A stretch of 64,000 nucleotides of DNA, from NCBI GenBank assembly GCA_038251325.1, contig JBBSBL010000009.1, positions 1 through 64,000 on the forward strand. Direction: 5' to 3'. Numbering within the stretch: position 1 is the stretch's first letter; every line of letters starts with the position of its first letter. The stretch is from JBBSBL01 sp038251325. GTDB lineage: Bacteria; Actinomycetota; Thermoleophilia; Solirubrobacterales; Solirubrobacteraceae. This document shows, piece after piece, positions 45,858-54,683 of the stretch. The notes beneath the pieces were generated by a model. It saw nothing but the letters and a program-made list of their open reading frames with translations, was not told the origin of the DNA and ran no database searches. The translations under genes were made by a program, and so were the position numbers.

Positions 45858-47630
45858 GTGAACACGTTCACCCGCCTCCTGGGCTTCCTGCGTCCCTACC
45901 GCCGCGCCGTGGGCTCATCGCTCGTCATGGCGCTGGGCGCGATGGTGATGACCGTCGCGATCCCGCTCCTGATCGGCGAGGCCGTGAACGCGATCGACGA
46001 CGGCGACGGCGGCGGCCACCTCACCTGGCTCGCCATCGGCGTCACCGTCGCCGGCCTGCTGCGCCTCGGGTTCAGCGTCGGGCGCCGGCTCGTGGCGGGG
46101 CGGGTGTCGCTCGCGGTCGAGCTCGACCTCCGCGCCCGGCTCTACGAGCACCTCCAGGCGCTGGAGCTCGGCTTCTTCGATCGCCAGCAGACCGGGCAGC
46201 TCATGTCGCGCGTCACCGTCGACCTCCAGGCGGTGCGCTTCTTCCTCGGCTACGGCCTCGTGTTCATCGTCCAGTCGGCGCTCACGCTGGCACTCGCCGC
46301 GGTGGCGATGTTCGTGCTGAACCCCAAGCTCGCCGCGATCGCGCTCGTGCCGGTGCCCTTCGTCGTGGTCGTCGCCGCCCAGTACGGGCGGCGTTCGCGG
46401 CCCGCGCTCCAGGAGGTGCAGCAGCGCATCGCCGAGCTCACCGCCGAGGCGGAGGAGAACGTGAGCGGCGTGCGGGTCGTGAAGGCCTTCGCCGCCGAGG
46501 AGCGCCAGCGCGAGCGCTTCGCGCGGCAGACCACGCGCGTCTTCGACCAGTCGATGGAGGCGACGCGGCTGCGCGCGTTCTACCAGCCGTTCATCGGCTT
46601 CCTGCCGAACCTCGGGCTGGCCGCGATCCTCTTCTGGGGCGGGCGCGACGTGATCTCCGGCGCGCTGACGCTCGGCGCCTTCACCGCCTTCTACGCCTAC
46701 CTGCTCATGCTCATCGGCCCGATGCTGACGCTCGGCTTCATGCTCGGCCTCTCGCAGCGCGCGACCGCGTCCGGCGCGCGGATCTTCGAGCTGCTGGACC
46801 GTGCGCCGCGGATCACGGCGCCGGAGGGCGCGCCGCCGCTCCCGGCGGGCGAGGGCCACGTGGAGCTCAGCGGCGTCTCGCTGACCTACGAGGGCGGGCG
46901 GGAGCCGGCGCTGGACGGGATCGACCTCGACGTGCCGGCCGGCCGGACCGTCGCGCTGGTCGGCGCGAGCGGCAGCGGGAAGACCGCGCTCGTGTCCCTC
47001 ATCCCCCGCCTCTATGACCCGACGGCGGGCAGCGTGCGCCTCGACGGGGCCGACCTCCGCGAGGTCGACGTGACCTCGCTGCGCTCCGCGATCGCCGTCG
47101 TGACCGACGACCCGTTCCTGTTCTCCGCCAGCGTGCACGACAACATCGCCTACGCGCGGCCCGAGGCGACCCGCGAGGAGGTCGAGGCGGCGGCGCGCGG
47201 GGCGCAGGCCGACGGCTTCGTGGGGGCGCTGCCCGACGGCTACGACACGCGGATCGGCGAGCGCGGGCTCACGCTGTCCGGTGGCCAGCGGCAGCGGATC
47301 GCCATCGCCCGGGCGCTGCTCGCCGACCCTCGGGTCCTGATCCTCGACGACGCGACCTCGTCGGTCGACGCCTCGACCGAGCAGCGGATCAAGACCGCGC
47401 TGCGCGAGGTCATGCGCGGCCGCACGACGTTCGTCGTCGCGCACCGGCTCTCGACGATCGCGCTCGCCGACGAGATCGTCGTGCTCGAGCACGGGCGCAT
47501 CCTCGACCAGGGCACGCACGAGGAGCTGCTGGAGACCTCCGAGCTCTACCGCGAGATCGTCGAGAAGGGTCTGCCCGACCAGGTCTTCCTCACCCGCAAG
47601 CCGCTCGAGGCGGAGGTGGCGGGCCTGTGA
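45858..47630 (+). CDS. ABC exporter half-transporter, degenerate-site subunit
   Basis: A 590-residue type IV ABC half-transporter: six transmembrane helices (residues about 15-310), then an ATPase domain with Walker A GASGSGKTALVSL, signature LSGGQRQRIAIARAL and switch His in VVAHRLST. Walker B reads ILDDATSSVD, with Asp where the catalytic Glu belongs, as in the non-catalytic half of heterodimeric exporters. The stop overlaps the next ABC gene by 4 bases. TATGCT ends 9 bases before GTG 45858. Substrate (drug, lipid or peptide) unknown. Confidence 0.92.
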   Translation: MNTFTRLLGFLRPYRRAVGSSLVMALGAMVMTVAIPLLIGEAVNAIDDGDGGGHLTWLAIGVTVAGLLRLGFSVGRRLVAGRVSLAVELDLRARLYEHLQALELGFFDRQQTGQLMSRVTVDLQAVRFFLGYGLVFIVQSALTLALAAVAMFVLNPKLAAIALVPVPFVVVVAAQYGRRSRPALQEVQQRIAELTAEAEENVSGVRVVKAFAAEERQRERFARQTTRVFDQSMEATRLRAFYQPFIGFLPNLGLAAILFWGGRDVISGALTLGAFTAFYAYLLMLIGPMLTLGFMLGLSQRATASGARIFELLDRAPRITAPEGAPPLPAGEGHVELSGVSLTYEGGREPALDGIDLDVPAGRTVALVGASGSGKTALVSLIPRLYDPTAGSVRLDGADLREVDVTSLRSAIAVVTDDPFLFSASVHDNIAYARPEATREEVEAAARGAQADGFVGALPDGYDTRIGERGLTLSGGQRQRIAIARALLADPRVLILDDATSSVDASTEQRIKTALREVMRGRTTFVVAHRLSTIALADEIVVLEHGRILDQGTHEELLETSELYREIVEKGLPDQVFLTRKPLEAEVAGL

Positions 47631-49438
47631 TCTCCCGCGAGCGCCTCGACGGGCGGCTGGCCGACGTGCGCCGGCGGCTGCGCTCGGGCGAGGGCCGCGG
47701 TCGCAAGCTCCGCGGCCTGCTCGGCCTGCTGCGGCCCTACCGCGGCCGGGTCGCCCTGATGATCCTGTCACTCGTGGCCGCGACCGCCGCGGCGCTCGCG
47801 CCGGCGCCGCTGGCCAAGCTCGCCATCGACCAGGGCATCCTGGCCAAGGACGTCGCCGCGCTCGACTGGATCGTCGTCGCCTTCCTCGCCTCCGCGCTGC
47901 TCTATTGGGGCGCGACCTACGCGCAGACCTGGCTCACCGGCTGGGTCGGGCAGCGGGCGCTGCAGGACCTGCGCCTGGAGCTCTTCACCCACCTCCAGCG
48001 CCTCTCGGTCGGCTTCTACTCGCGCAACCGGGCGGGCGTGATCATCTCGCGCCTGACCAACGACGTGCAGGCGCTGGACCAGCTCGTCAGCGACGGCATC
48101 ACGACGCTCTTCCAGTCGTCGCTGATGCTCGTGGGCACCGCCGTCGTGCTGCTGCTGCTCGACGCCCAGCTCGCGCTCTACACCTTCATCGTCATCCCCA
48201 TCCTGTGGCTCGGCGGCCTCGCGTTCCGGATCGCGTCCGCCGACGCCTACCGGCTCACGCGCGAGCGGATCGCGGCGATCACCGGCTACCTGCAGGAGTC
48301 GATCTCCGGCATCCGCGTCGTGCGGAGCTTCGGCCAGGAGCCGCGCCACATCCGGGAGTTCGCCGAGCTCAACGAGCGCAACCGCGAGGCGAACATGACG
48401 ACGGTGAAGCTCAACGCCGCCTACTTCCCGGCGGTCGAGCTGCTGTCGGCGCTGACCACCACGGGGATCCTGCTCGTCGGCGGGTTCGCGGCGATCGACG
48501 GCCAGACGACGATCGGCGTCGTGTTCGCGTTCGTCGCGGCGCTGAACAACTTCTTCGACCCGATCCAGCAGCTCTCCCAGCTCTACACGACCTACCAGTC
48601 CGGGATGGCCGCGCTGGACAAGATCTTCGAGCTGCTCGACGAGGTGCCCGACGTGCGCGACCGCGAGGACGCGCACCTCCTGCCGACGCTGCGCGGCGAG
48701 ATCCACCTCGACGGCGTCTCCTTCCGCTACGGCGAGGACGAGGACGGCGAGTGGGCGCTGCGCGACGTCGATCTCGTCGTCCCGCCGGGCCAGACCGTCG
48801 CCCTGGTCGGCGCCACCGGCGCTGGCAAGTCGACGATGGCCAAGCTCGTCGCCCGCTTCTACGACCCGACCTCCGGCCGCGCGCTCGTCGACGGTCACGA
48901 CCTGCGCGACGTCGACTCCCGCTCGCTGCGCTCCCAGATGGGGATCGTGCCCCAGGAGCCCTTCCTGTTCAGCGGGACGATCGCCGACAACATCGCCTTC
49001 GCGCGGCCGCACGCCGGCCGCGAGGAGATCGTGGCGGCGGGGCGGGCGGTCGGCGCCGACGTCTTCGTCGAACGGCTCGCGAACGGCTACGACACCGAGG
49101 TCGGCGAGCGCGGCGTCCAGCTGTCCTCCGGCCAGCGCCAGCTCGTCGCCTTCGCCCGGGCGCTCGTGGCCGACCCGCGGATCCTCGTGCTCGACGAGGC
49201 CACGGCGAACGTCGACGTGCACACCGAGACCCGGATCGAGGAGGGCCTGAGGCGGCTGCTCGCCGGCCGCACGGCGATCGTCATCGCCCACCGGCTGTCG
49301 ACGATCCGCGGCGCCGGGCGGATCGTCGTCCTCGAGCACGGGCGGATCGTCGAGACGGGCACGCACGACGAGCTGCTGGCGGCCGAGGGCCGCTACTGGC
49401 GCCTGTATCGCGACTGGGCGGAGCAGGCCGCGGCCTGA
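47627..49438 (+). CDS. ABC exporter half-transporter, catalytic subunit
   Basis: A 603-residue partner of the preceding ABC protein, with six helices and an ATPase domain: Walker A GATGAGKSTMAKL, signature LSSGQRQLVAFARAL, Walker B ILVLDEATANVD with the proper catalytic Glu, and switch His in VIAHRLST. An asymmetric pair with one Asp and one Glu at this position is the hallmark of heterodimeric exporters such as BmrCD and TM287/288. GTG 47627 overlaps the first gene's stop by 4 bases. Confidence 0.92.
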   Translation: MISRERLDGRLADVRRRLRSGEGRGRKLRGLLGLLRPYRGRVALMILSLVAATAAALAPAPLAKLAIDQGILAKDVAALDWIVVAFLASALLYWGATYAQTWLTGWVGQRALQDLRLELFTHLQRLSVGFYSRNRAGVIISRLTNDVQALDQLVSDGITTLFQSSLMLVGTAVVLLLLDAQLALYTFIVIPILWLGGLAFRIASADAYRLTRERIAAITGYLQESISGIRVVRSFGQEPRHIREFAELNERNREANMTTVKLNAAYFPAVELLSALTTTGILLVGGFAAIDGQTTIGVVFAFVAALNNFFDPIQQLSQLYTTYQSGMAALDKIFELLDEVPDVRDREDAHLLPTLRGEIHLDGVSFRYGEDEDGEWALRDVDLVVPPGQTVALVGATGAGKSTMAKLVARFYDPTSGRALVDGHDLRDVDSRSLRSQMGIVPQEPFLFSGTIADNIAFARPHAGREEIVAAGRAVGADVFVERLANGYDTEVGERGVQLSSGQRQLVAFARALVADPRILVLDEATANVDVHTETRIEEGLRRLLAGRTAIVIAHRLSTIRGAGRIVVLEHGRIVETGTHDELLAAEGRYWRLYRDWAEQAAA

Positions 49439-49475
49439 CGGCGCGGCGCGCCTGCGCTGGTAGGTTTTGACCGCG

Positions 49476-50999
49476 ATGGGTCCCGGCCGTTTGTCTCGCC
49501 CGATCGTCGCGAGCGCCCTCGTGCTCGGCGCCCTGGCGGTCGCCGTCGGCTCGGCCTCCGCCGCCGTTCCCACGGCGATCCGCTGCCCGTTCGATCCGGG
49601 CTCCAATGTGCGCGCGACCTGCGCCACCCTGCGCGTCCCGCTCGCCCACGCGCGCCCGCGCGGGCGCAGCATCACCATCGCCTATACGCGGCTGCACTGG
49701 ATCCCGAGCCCGGGGGCCGCGCGCCGGACGCCGGCGATCTTCCTGAACGGCGGACCGGGCAACGCGACGCTCGTGCCGATCGCGCCGCTCGGCGCGATCT
49801 CCCCCGCGCTGCGGCGCGCCGACCTGATCTTCGTCGACCAGCGCGGGACCGGGCTCTCGCGGCCGCGGCTGAACTGTCCCGAGGTCGCTCGCGCCCGCGT
49901 CGGCGTCCTGGAGCGCCCGGGCGACCCCGTCTCCGAGGCGCGTCGCGTCGCTGCGGCGGCGGGCGCCTGCGCGCGGCGACTGCGGCGCTTGGGGGTCCAG
50001 CCGGGCGCCTACAACACCGCCGAGAACGCGGCGGACATCGACACCCTGCGGCGGGCGCTCCGACTGGGGAAGGTCGACCTCATCGCGCCCTCCTACGGCT
50101 CGGCGCTGGCCTTCGCGATGATCCGCGCCTACCCCGGCGCGATCCGCGCGGTCGTCATCGACTCGCCGTGGCCGCTCGACAAGACCGGGATCGCCACGAA
50201 CGTCGGCGCGTTCGACCGCCCGGCCACGCCGCACGCCGAGCTCCTGCGCCTACTCGACGCGTGCGCGGCGAGCCCGGCCTGCCGTCCGACGCTGCCGGAT
50301 CCGCGCGCCGCGCTGCGCGCGATCGGGCGGCGCTTCGACGCCGCGCCGGCGGCGGTGGGCGCCACGGGCCTCGACGGGCGGCGACTCGCGCTGCACGTGA
50401 GCGGCGAGGAGATGCTCTCCATGCTGGCCCGGCGACCGAGCACCACGGCAAACCTCCCCGGACTCCCCGCCCTGGTCCGCGGTGTCGCGGACGGGGACCC
50501 CGGGGCGGTGACCTCGCTCGTCACCGACTGGGTCTCCGGGTACGCTCGGACACCGCTGAACGCACGAAACGACATCGGGATGAGCCTCGCGGTGAACTGC
50601 TGGGACCGCGGTCGCGGCGCCACCCTCGCGGGCGCTCTGCGCTACATCCGCCGTCGACCCGCGACCGCGCTCGACGTCATGGACGGATCGGACCTCGCCT
50701 GCCAGGCCTGGGGCGGTCCGCGGGCGCCGCGATCGTTCAACCGGCCGGTGGCGAGCCGCCTTCCGACGCTCTTCATGTCCGGCGAGTTCGACGCTCTGAC
50801 TCCACCCGCATGGGCACGCGAGGCCCGCCGCCGCTTCCCGCGGTCGCGCTGGGTGCGCTTCGGCGGGCTCAGCCACGCGGCGCTCTACTCGCTCTGCGGG
50901 CAGGACGTGGCCTCGGCGTTCCTCGCGCATCTCGGCACCGCGCCGTCGACGGCGTGCGTGGATCCGCTCGGGCGCATCGCGTTCACCCCGCGGCCCTAG
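49476..50999 (+). CDS. Secreted alpha/beta hydrolase, tripeptidyl-aminopeptidase-like (S33)
   Basis: A 507-residue exported hydrolase resembling the tripeptidyl aminopeptidases of actinomycetes. A signal peptide of about 30 residues (ending SASAA) precedes IFLNGGPGNAT (oxyanion region), VDQRGTGLSR, the nucleophile Ser in APSYGSALAF, the Asp in SGEFDALTP and the His in GGLSHAAL. The TAP-like C-terminal lid region with paired cysteines is present. ATG 49476 has TAGGTT ending 9 bases upstream; the TTG at 49467 is unlikely. Confidence 0.86.
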   Translation: MGPGRLSRPIVASALVLGALAVAVGSASAAVPTAIRCPFDPGSNVRATCATLRVPLAHARPRGRSITIAYTRLHWIPSPGAARRTPAIFLNGGPGNATLVPIAPLGAISPALRRADLIFVDQRGTGLSRPRLNCPEVARARVGVLERPGDPVSEARRVAAAAGACARRLRRLGVQPGAYNTAENAADIDTLRRALRLGKVDLIAPSYGSALAFAMIRAYPGAIRAVVIDSPWPLDKTGIATNVGAFDRPATPHAELLRLLDACAASPACRPTLPDPRAALRAIGRRFDAAPAAVGATGLDGRRLALHVSGEEMLSMLARRPSTTANLPGLPALVRGVADGDPGAVTSLVTDWVSGYARTPLNARNDIGMSLAVNCWDRGRGATLAGALRYIRRRPATALDVMDGSDLACQAWGGPRAPRSFNRPVASRLPTLFMSGEFDALTPPAWAREARRRFPRSRWVRFGGLSHAALYSLCGQDVASAFLAHLGTAPSTACVDPLGRIAFTPRP

Positions 51000-51085
51000 C
51001 CGCCGGGCCGGGCCGGCTCCCCCATCCGCCGGGAATCCGGCGGCGCGGCTTCACCTCGGCGCGTGGCTCGCCGATGGAGCGGGGG

Positions 51086-52834
51086 ATGCGCCGCGCGTGC
51101 CCTCGTCCCCTGCTCGCCGCCGGGCTCGTCGCCGGTCTGCTCGGGGTCACGGGGCCCGCCGGGAGCGCCGGGGCGGCCGAGACCTCGGCGCGCGGGTGGA
51201 TCGTTACCTACCGCTCGGCGGTGACCCGGCCCGCCGACGCGACCGCGGAGCGCGAGCACGCCGAGGGCTTCCGAGCCCGCTACCGCTTCCACTCCGCGCT
51301 ACGAGGGTTCGCGGCCCGGTTGAGCGCCGATCAGGTCGACGCGCTGCGCGCCGACCCGGCGGTCCGCTCGGTCACGCCGGATCTGCCGGTGCGGGCGCTC
51401 GGCTCGCCGATCGCCGCAGGGGAGATGGTGCCGCCCGGCCTGCGGCGCGTCGGCGCGGTCACGGGCACGACGGCGCGCGGCGCGAGCACGTCGGGCGTCG
51501 CGGTGATCGACAGCGGCGTCGATCTCGACCACCCCGACCTCAACGTCTCCGACGGGACGAACTGCATCACCCCCGGCCAGCCGGCCGAGGACGACGAGGG
51601 CCACGGCACCCACGTCGCCGGGACGATCGCGGCGCGCAACGACGGCGCCGGGGTCCTCGGCGCGGCGCCCGGCACCCGGATCTGGGCGGTCAAGGTGCTC
51701 GACTCGAACGGCAACGGCAGCACCTCCTCGGTCATCTGCGGCATCGACTGGGTCACCGCCCACGCCGCGGCGCTCGACATCAAGGTCGCCAACCTCAGCA
51801 TCGGGGGCAGCGAGGGCCCGAGCACCTGCCTGACCTCGGGCCTCCACGGGGCGCTGTGCGGCGCGGTGGCCGCGGGCGTCACGATGGTCGTGGCCGCCGG
51901 CAACGACGGGCGCGACTTCGGCGGGACCCCGCGCGGCGTGCCGGCCGCCTACCCGGAGGCGCTGACCGTCACGGCGGTGGCCGACGCCGACGGCGCGCCC
52001 GGCGCGGCCGGCGCCTTCGGGCCGTGCGGGGACGGCGAGAGCGACGACACCGCCGCGAGCTTCTCCAACTTCGCGATCCTCGACGCCGACGCCGCCCACG
52101 TGATCGCCGGCCCGGGCGTGTGCGTGACCTCGACCTACAAGGACGGCGGCTACGCGATCGCCTCGGGCACGAGCATGGCGAGCCCGCACGTCGCGGGCCT
52201 CGTGGCCCTCTGCGAGGGCGAGAGCGGCGTCGCCGGGCCCTGCGCCGGGCTGAGCCCCGCCCAGGTCGGCACCTACATGCGCACCTTGGCCCAGGCTCAC
52301 GCGGCCGGCGTGAGCGGCTTCGCGGGCGACCCGCTCGCGCCCTGGCCCGGCCGCGCGTACGGCTATCTCGCGTGGGCGCCCGTGGGCGGCGGGGCCGACC
52401 CTCCGCCGCCCCCGCCCGAGGGCCAGAGCCGCCCGCCGACGCCGACGCCGCCGGCCTCGAGCCCGCCGGCCGGGCGGCCGGGACCGATCACGAAGCTCGG
52501 GCCGGCGGGACTCGTGCTGAGCGGCGGGCGCCAGCGGGTCGGCCGGGGCGTCGTGTCGGTGCGCGTGCGCTGCACGCGGGCCTGCGCGGCGACGGTGGCC
52601 GGGGTCCTGCGTGCGCGCGGCGCGCGCACGCGGCGCCTGCTCTCGGCGGGCGCGCGCGGACGCGCCGGCGCGACGCTCGTCCTGCGCCTGCGGATCCCCC
52701 CGAACGCGCGCTTGGGGGCGCGGCGGTCGCTGCGCCGACACGGGGCCGTGGTGGCCTCGCTCCGCGTGCGGATCCGCGCCTCCGCGGGCGGGGCGATGAC
52801 CGTCGCGAACACGGTCCGCGTCCGGCTTCGCTGA
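51086..52834 (+). CDS. Secreted subtilisin-like serine protease (S8)
   Basis: A 582-residue exported protease: signal peptide (about 1-32), inhibitor-I9-type propeptide (GWIVTYRSAV ... FAARLSADQVDALRADP), then the S8 domain with Asp142 (VIDSGVDLDHPD), His173 (GHGTHVAGTIA), the oxyanion Asn in AAGNDG and Ser363 (SGTSMASPHVAG). Paired cysteines suggest disulfides. A proline-rich linker and a C-terminal beta domain of about 120 residues follow, possibly for wall or substrate binding. ATG 51086 follows GGAGCGGGGG; ATG 51074 is the alternative. Confidence 0.92.
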   Translation: MRRACPRPLLAAGLVAGLLGVTGPAGSAGAAETSARGWIVTYRSAVTRPADATAEREHAEGFRARYRFHSALRGFAARLSADQVDALRADPAVRSVTPDLPVRALGSPIAAGEMVPPGLRRVGAVTGTTARGASTSGVAVIDSGVDLDHPDLNVSDGTNCITPGQPAEDDEGHGTHVAGTIAARNDGAGVLGAAPGTRIWAVKVLDSNGNGSTSSVICGIDWVTAHAAALDIKVANLSIGGSEGPSTCLTSGLHGALCGAVAAGVTMVVAAGNDGRDFGGTPRGVPAAYPEALTVTAVADADGAPGAAGAFGPCGDGESDDTAASFSNFAILDADAAHVIAGPGVCVTSTYKDGGYAIASGTSMASPHVAGLVALCEGESGVAGPCAGLSPAQVGTYMRTLAQAHAAGVSGFAGDPLAPWPGRAYGYLAWAPVGGGADPPPPPPEGQSRPPTPTPPASSPPAGRPGPITKLGPAGLVLSGGRQRVGRGVVSVRVRCTRACAATVAGVLRARGARTRRLLSAGARGRAGATLVLRLRIPPNARLGARRSLRRHGAVVASLRVRIRASAGGAMTVANTVRVRLR

Positions 52835-52843
52835 GGGCGCAAG

Positions 52844-52857
52844 CGAACATACGTTCC
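52844..52857. promoter_or_regulatory. LexA (SOS) box candidate
   Basis: CGAACATACGTTCC fits every position of the Gram-positive SOS box CGAACRNRYGTTYC. It lies 10 bases after the protease gene and 11-100 bases before the possible starts of the HNH gene. No lexA or recA is in the window to confirm the site preference of this organism. Confidence 0.55.
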
Positions 52858-52908
52858 GTCCGACCGCCGTGCCACGATGCTCGCGTCGGATGCCGACCCG
52901 AGCGAAAG

Positions 52909-52980
52909 CTGCGGGGCAGGGACTCGAACCCCGAAATCCAGCTCCAGAGGCTGGCGTGTTGCCATTTACACCACCCCGCA
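52909..52980 (-). tRNA. tRNA-Gln (anticodon CTG)
   Basis: On the minus strand the sequence folds into a standard cloverleaf: acceptor TGCGGGG pairing with CCCCGCA, anticodon stem CCAGC/GCTGG around loop CTCTGGA (anticodon CTG, codon CAG), and T arm with GGTTCGAGTCC. The U1-A72 pair and discriminator G are typical of tRNA-Gln. CCA is not encoded. Its 5' part overlaps, antisense, the probable start region of the HNH gene. Confidence 0.93.
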
Positions 52981-53633
52981 AAACACTCATCGCGACCGAT
53001 GGGCGCGACGCGCAGGCTAGCGCACGGGCTCCTGACGATACGTGGAAGGAGCGCTCGACGCGCGGGCTCGTCCGGCTCGGAATCGAAGAGGGATTCCGGT
53101 ATCACGAGATCGCCGACGCCATCGGCGTCTCGAGACCGACCGTCGCCTACCACGCCCGCCGCCTCGGCTACCCGGCGAACGCCCGCTTCGGCCGTCGCTA
53201 TGACTGGAACGCGATCCGCGACTACTACGAGGCCGGTCATTCGTTGAACGAATGCCGCGATCGCTTCGGCTTCCAGTACCACGCGTGGCGGGATGCAGTG
53301 CGCCGCGGCGTGATCAAGCCGCGCCCGCACACCCTCGCGATCGAGTCGCTTCTCGTCGACGGGCGCCCAACACAGCGGACCTATCTCAAGCTCCGTCTCC
53401 TCGATGCCAGCCTGAAAACGGACCGTTGCGAGAGCTGCGGCATCTCGGAGTGGCGCGGGGCGGCTCGCTCGTTGGCCCTGCACCACGTCAACGGGCGCAA
53501 GCACGACAACCGCCTGGAGAACCTGCAGCTGCTCTGCCCCAACTGCCACAGTCAGACGGACAACTTCGGCGGTCGCAACCGGCCCAACGGCGCCGACGGC
53601 GAGGCGGCGGCGGACTCGGCGGGCGACCCGTGA
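52956..53633 (+). CDS. HNH endonuclease with N-terminal helix-turn-helix; start unclear
   Basis: The protein has a helix-turn-helix (EIADAIGVSRPTVAYHARRL), a second DNA-binding-like segment (YDWNAIRDYYEAGHSLNECR), and an HNH nuclease domain with zinc cysteines (CESCG, CPNCH) around SLALHHVNGRKHDNRLENLQ. Such proteins are typical of phages and mobile DNA. Between the tRNA and the conserved part the frame has no ATG, GTG or TTG; the nearest are GTG 52956 and TTG 52959 inside the antisense tRNA, or ATG 52890 and GTG 52869 beyond it. Its stop overlaps the next gene by 4 bases. Confidence 0.75.
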   Translation: MLPFTPPRKTLIATDGRDAQASARAPDDTWKERSTRGLVRLGIEEGFRYHEIADAIGVSRPTVAYHARRLGYPANARFGRRYDWNAIRDYYEAGHSLNECRDRFGFQYHAWRDAVRRGVIKPRPHTLAIESLLVDGRPTQRTYLKLRLLDASLKTDRCESCGISEWRGAARSLALHHVNGRKHDNRLENLQLLCPNCHSQTDNFGGRNRPNGADGEAAADSAGDP

Positions 53634-54010
53634 CGATCCTCGCCCTGGACCACGTCCAGCTCGCCGCGCCGCCGGGCGCCGAGGCGGCGGCGCGCGCCTT
53701 CTATGGCGACCTGCTCGGCCTGGCCGAAACGCCCAAGCCCGACGGCGTGAGCGGCAGCGGCGGCGCGTGGTTCCGCTGCGGGGCGCAGGAGCTGCACGTC
53801 GGGATCCAGGCCGAGGGGTTCGCGCCCGCGATCAAGGGCCACCCGGGCCTGCTCGTGCAGAGCACGGCAGCGCTCGAGGAGCTGGCGCAGCGGCTCGCCG
53901 CCGCCGGCCACCCGGTCGAATGGGACGACCGCATCGCCGGCCTGCGGCGCTTCTACACGGCGGACCCCTGGGGCAACCGCATCGAGTTGCGGGCCGCGGC
54001 CCCCGCCTGA
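53630..54010 (+). CDS. VOC superfamily (glyoxalase-like) protein
   Basis: A 126-residue protein of two beta-alpha-beta-beta-beta modules: ILALDHVQLAAPPGAEAAAR with FYGDLLGLAETPKP opens the first, ELHVGIQAEG follows, and FYTADPWGNRIEL closes the second. His in LDHVQL and Glu in RIEL match metal-ligand positions of the glyoxalase fold. Substrate unknown. GTG 53630 overlaps the HNH gene's stop by 4 bases, an odd coupling for unrelated products. Confidence 0.85.
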   Translation: MTILALDHVQLAAPPGAEAAARAFYGDLLGLAETPKPDGVSGSGGAWFRCGAQELHVGIQAEGFAPAIKGHPGLLVQSTAALEELAQRLAAAGHPVEWDDRIAGLRRFYTADPWGNRIELRAAAPA

Positions 54011-54040
54011 GGTAGCCGGGCAGTCCCCCCGGCCGCCGGG

Positions 54041-54553
54041 CTACCGCCCGCCGCCGCCCGGAGCCGGAAACCCCTCCGGCAGCTCGAACTGCGCCTCGCC
54101 GAGCGCGAGCACCATCGGCTCCTCGCCGCGCGCCGCCAGCGCGAGCGGCGCCGCCGGGTCCGTGCTCTCCCACTCCACCGTCACTGCGCTGTGCCCCGGG
54201 AAGAGCATCGCCAGCTCGCGGACGGCGCGACCGTAGGAGTCCAGGCCGCCGATCATCCCGCGGAGCTCCCCCGTCTCGGCGTCGATCTCGAACGGCGGCA
54301 GCGCGTGGACGTGCGGCTCGCCCAACGGCTCCCCGGCGAGCGCGTCGGGGCGCTCGATCACCCGCACCTCCTCGCCCTCGGCGATCTCCAGCGGCCCGTC
54401 GGGAGGGCAGTCCACGACGGCGGTGGGGAGCGCGGCTCCCTGGTCGAGCGCCAGCACCACCCTCCGTGCCCCCGCGCGGCGCGCGAAGCTCCGCAGCGTG
54501 GCGACGATCGACGGCAGGCGCGGGGCGCTCTCGTCCTCGGGCTCGGAGGGCAT
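54041..54553 (-). CDS. Hypothetical soluble protein (170 aa)
   Basis: An acidic soluble protein, MPSEPEDESAPRLPSIVATL at the start, with segments RRVVLALDQGAALPTAVVDC and HVHALPPFEIDAETGELRGM. Codon use is strongly gene-like. There is no membrane segment or recognised catalytic motif. It is convergent with the VOC gene. Function unknown. Confidence 0.7.
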   Translation of the reverse strand: MPSEPEDESAPRLPSIVATLRSFARRAGARRVVLALDQGAALPTAVVDCPPDGPLEIAEGEEVRVIERPDALAGEPLGEPHVHALPPFEIDAETGELRGMIGGLDSYGRAVRELAMLFPGHSAVTVEWESTDPAAPLALAARGEEPMVLALGEAQFELPEGFPAPGGGGR

Positions 54554-54575
54554 CCACGCCTTCTAGCAGCCACCT

Positions 54576-54600
54576 CGACGCTCACGCGTCCCGAGCGTCG
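54576..54600. other. Stem-loop between divergent genes
   Basis: CGACGCTC and GAGCGTCG form a perfect 8-bp inverted repeat around 9 bases, upstream of both the 170-residue gene (minus) and the SnoaL-like gene (plus). It could be a shared operator or a structured leader. Confidence 0.35.
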
Positions 54601-54683
54601 GAGCCGAGGATCCATCGGAGCAATGCCGGCTCACGACCGCACCGGTGGCCACCGACGCTGCGCCCGCGGGATACTGGGTGGTG

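Noticed and set aside
52909..52980. tRNA 3' end as an integration (att) site
   Set aside because: No second copy of the tRNA 3' end is found in the window and no integrase gene is nearby; the HNH gene lies on the 5' side.
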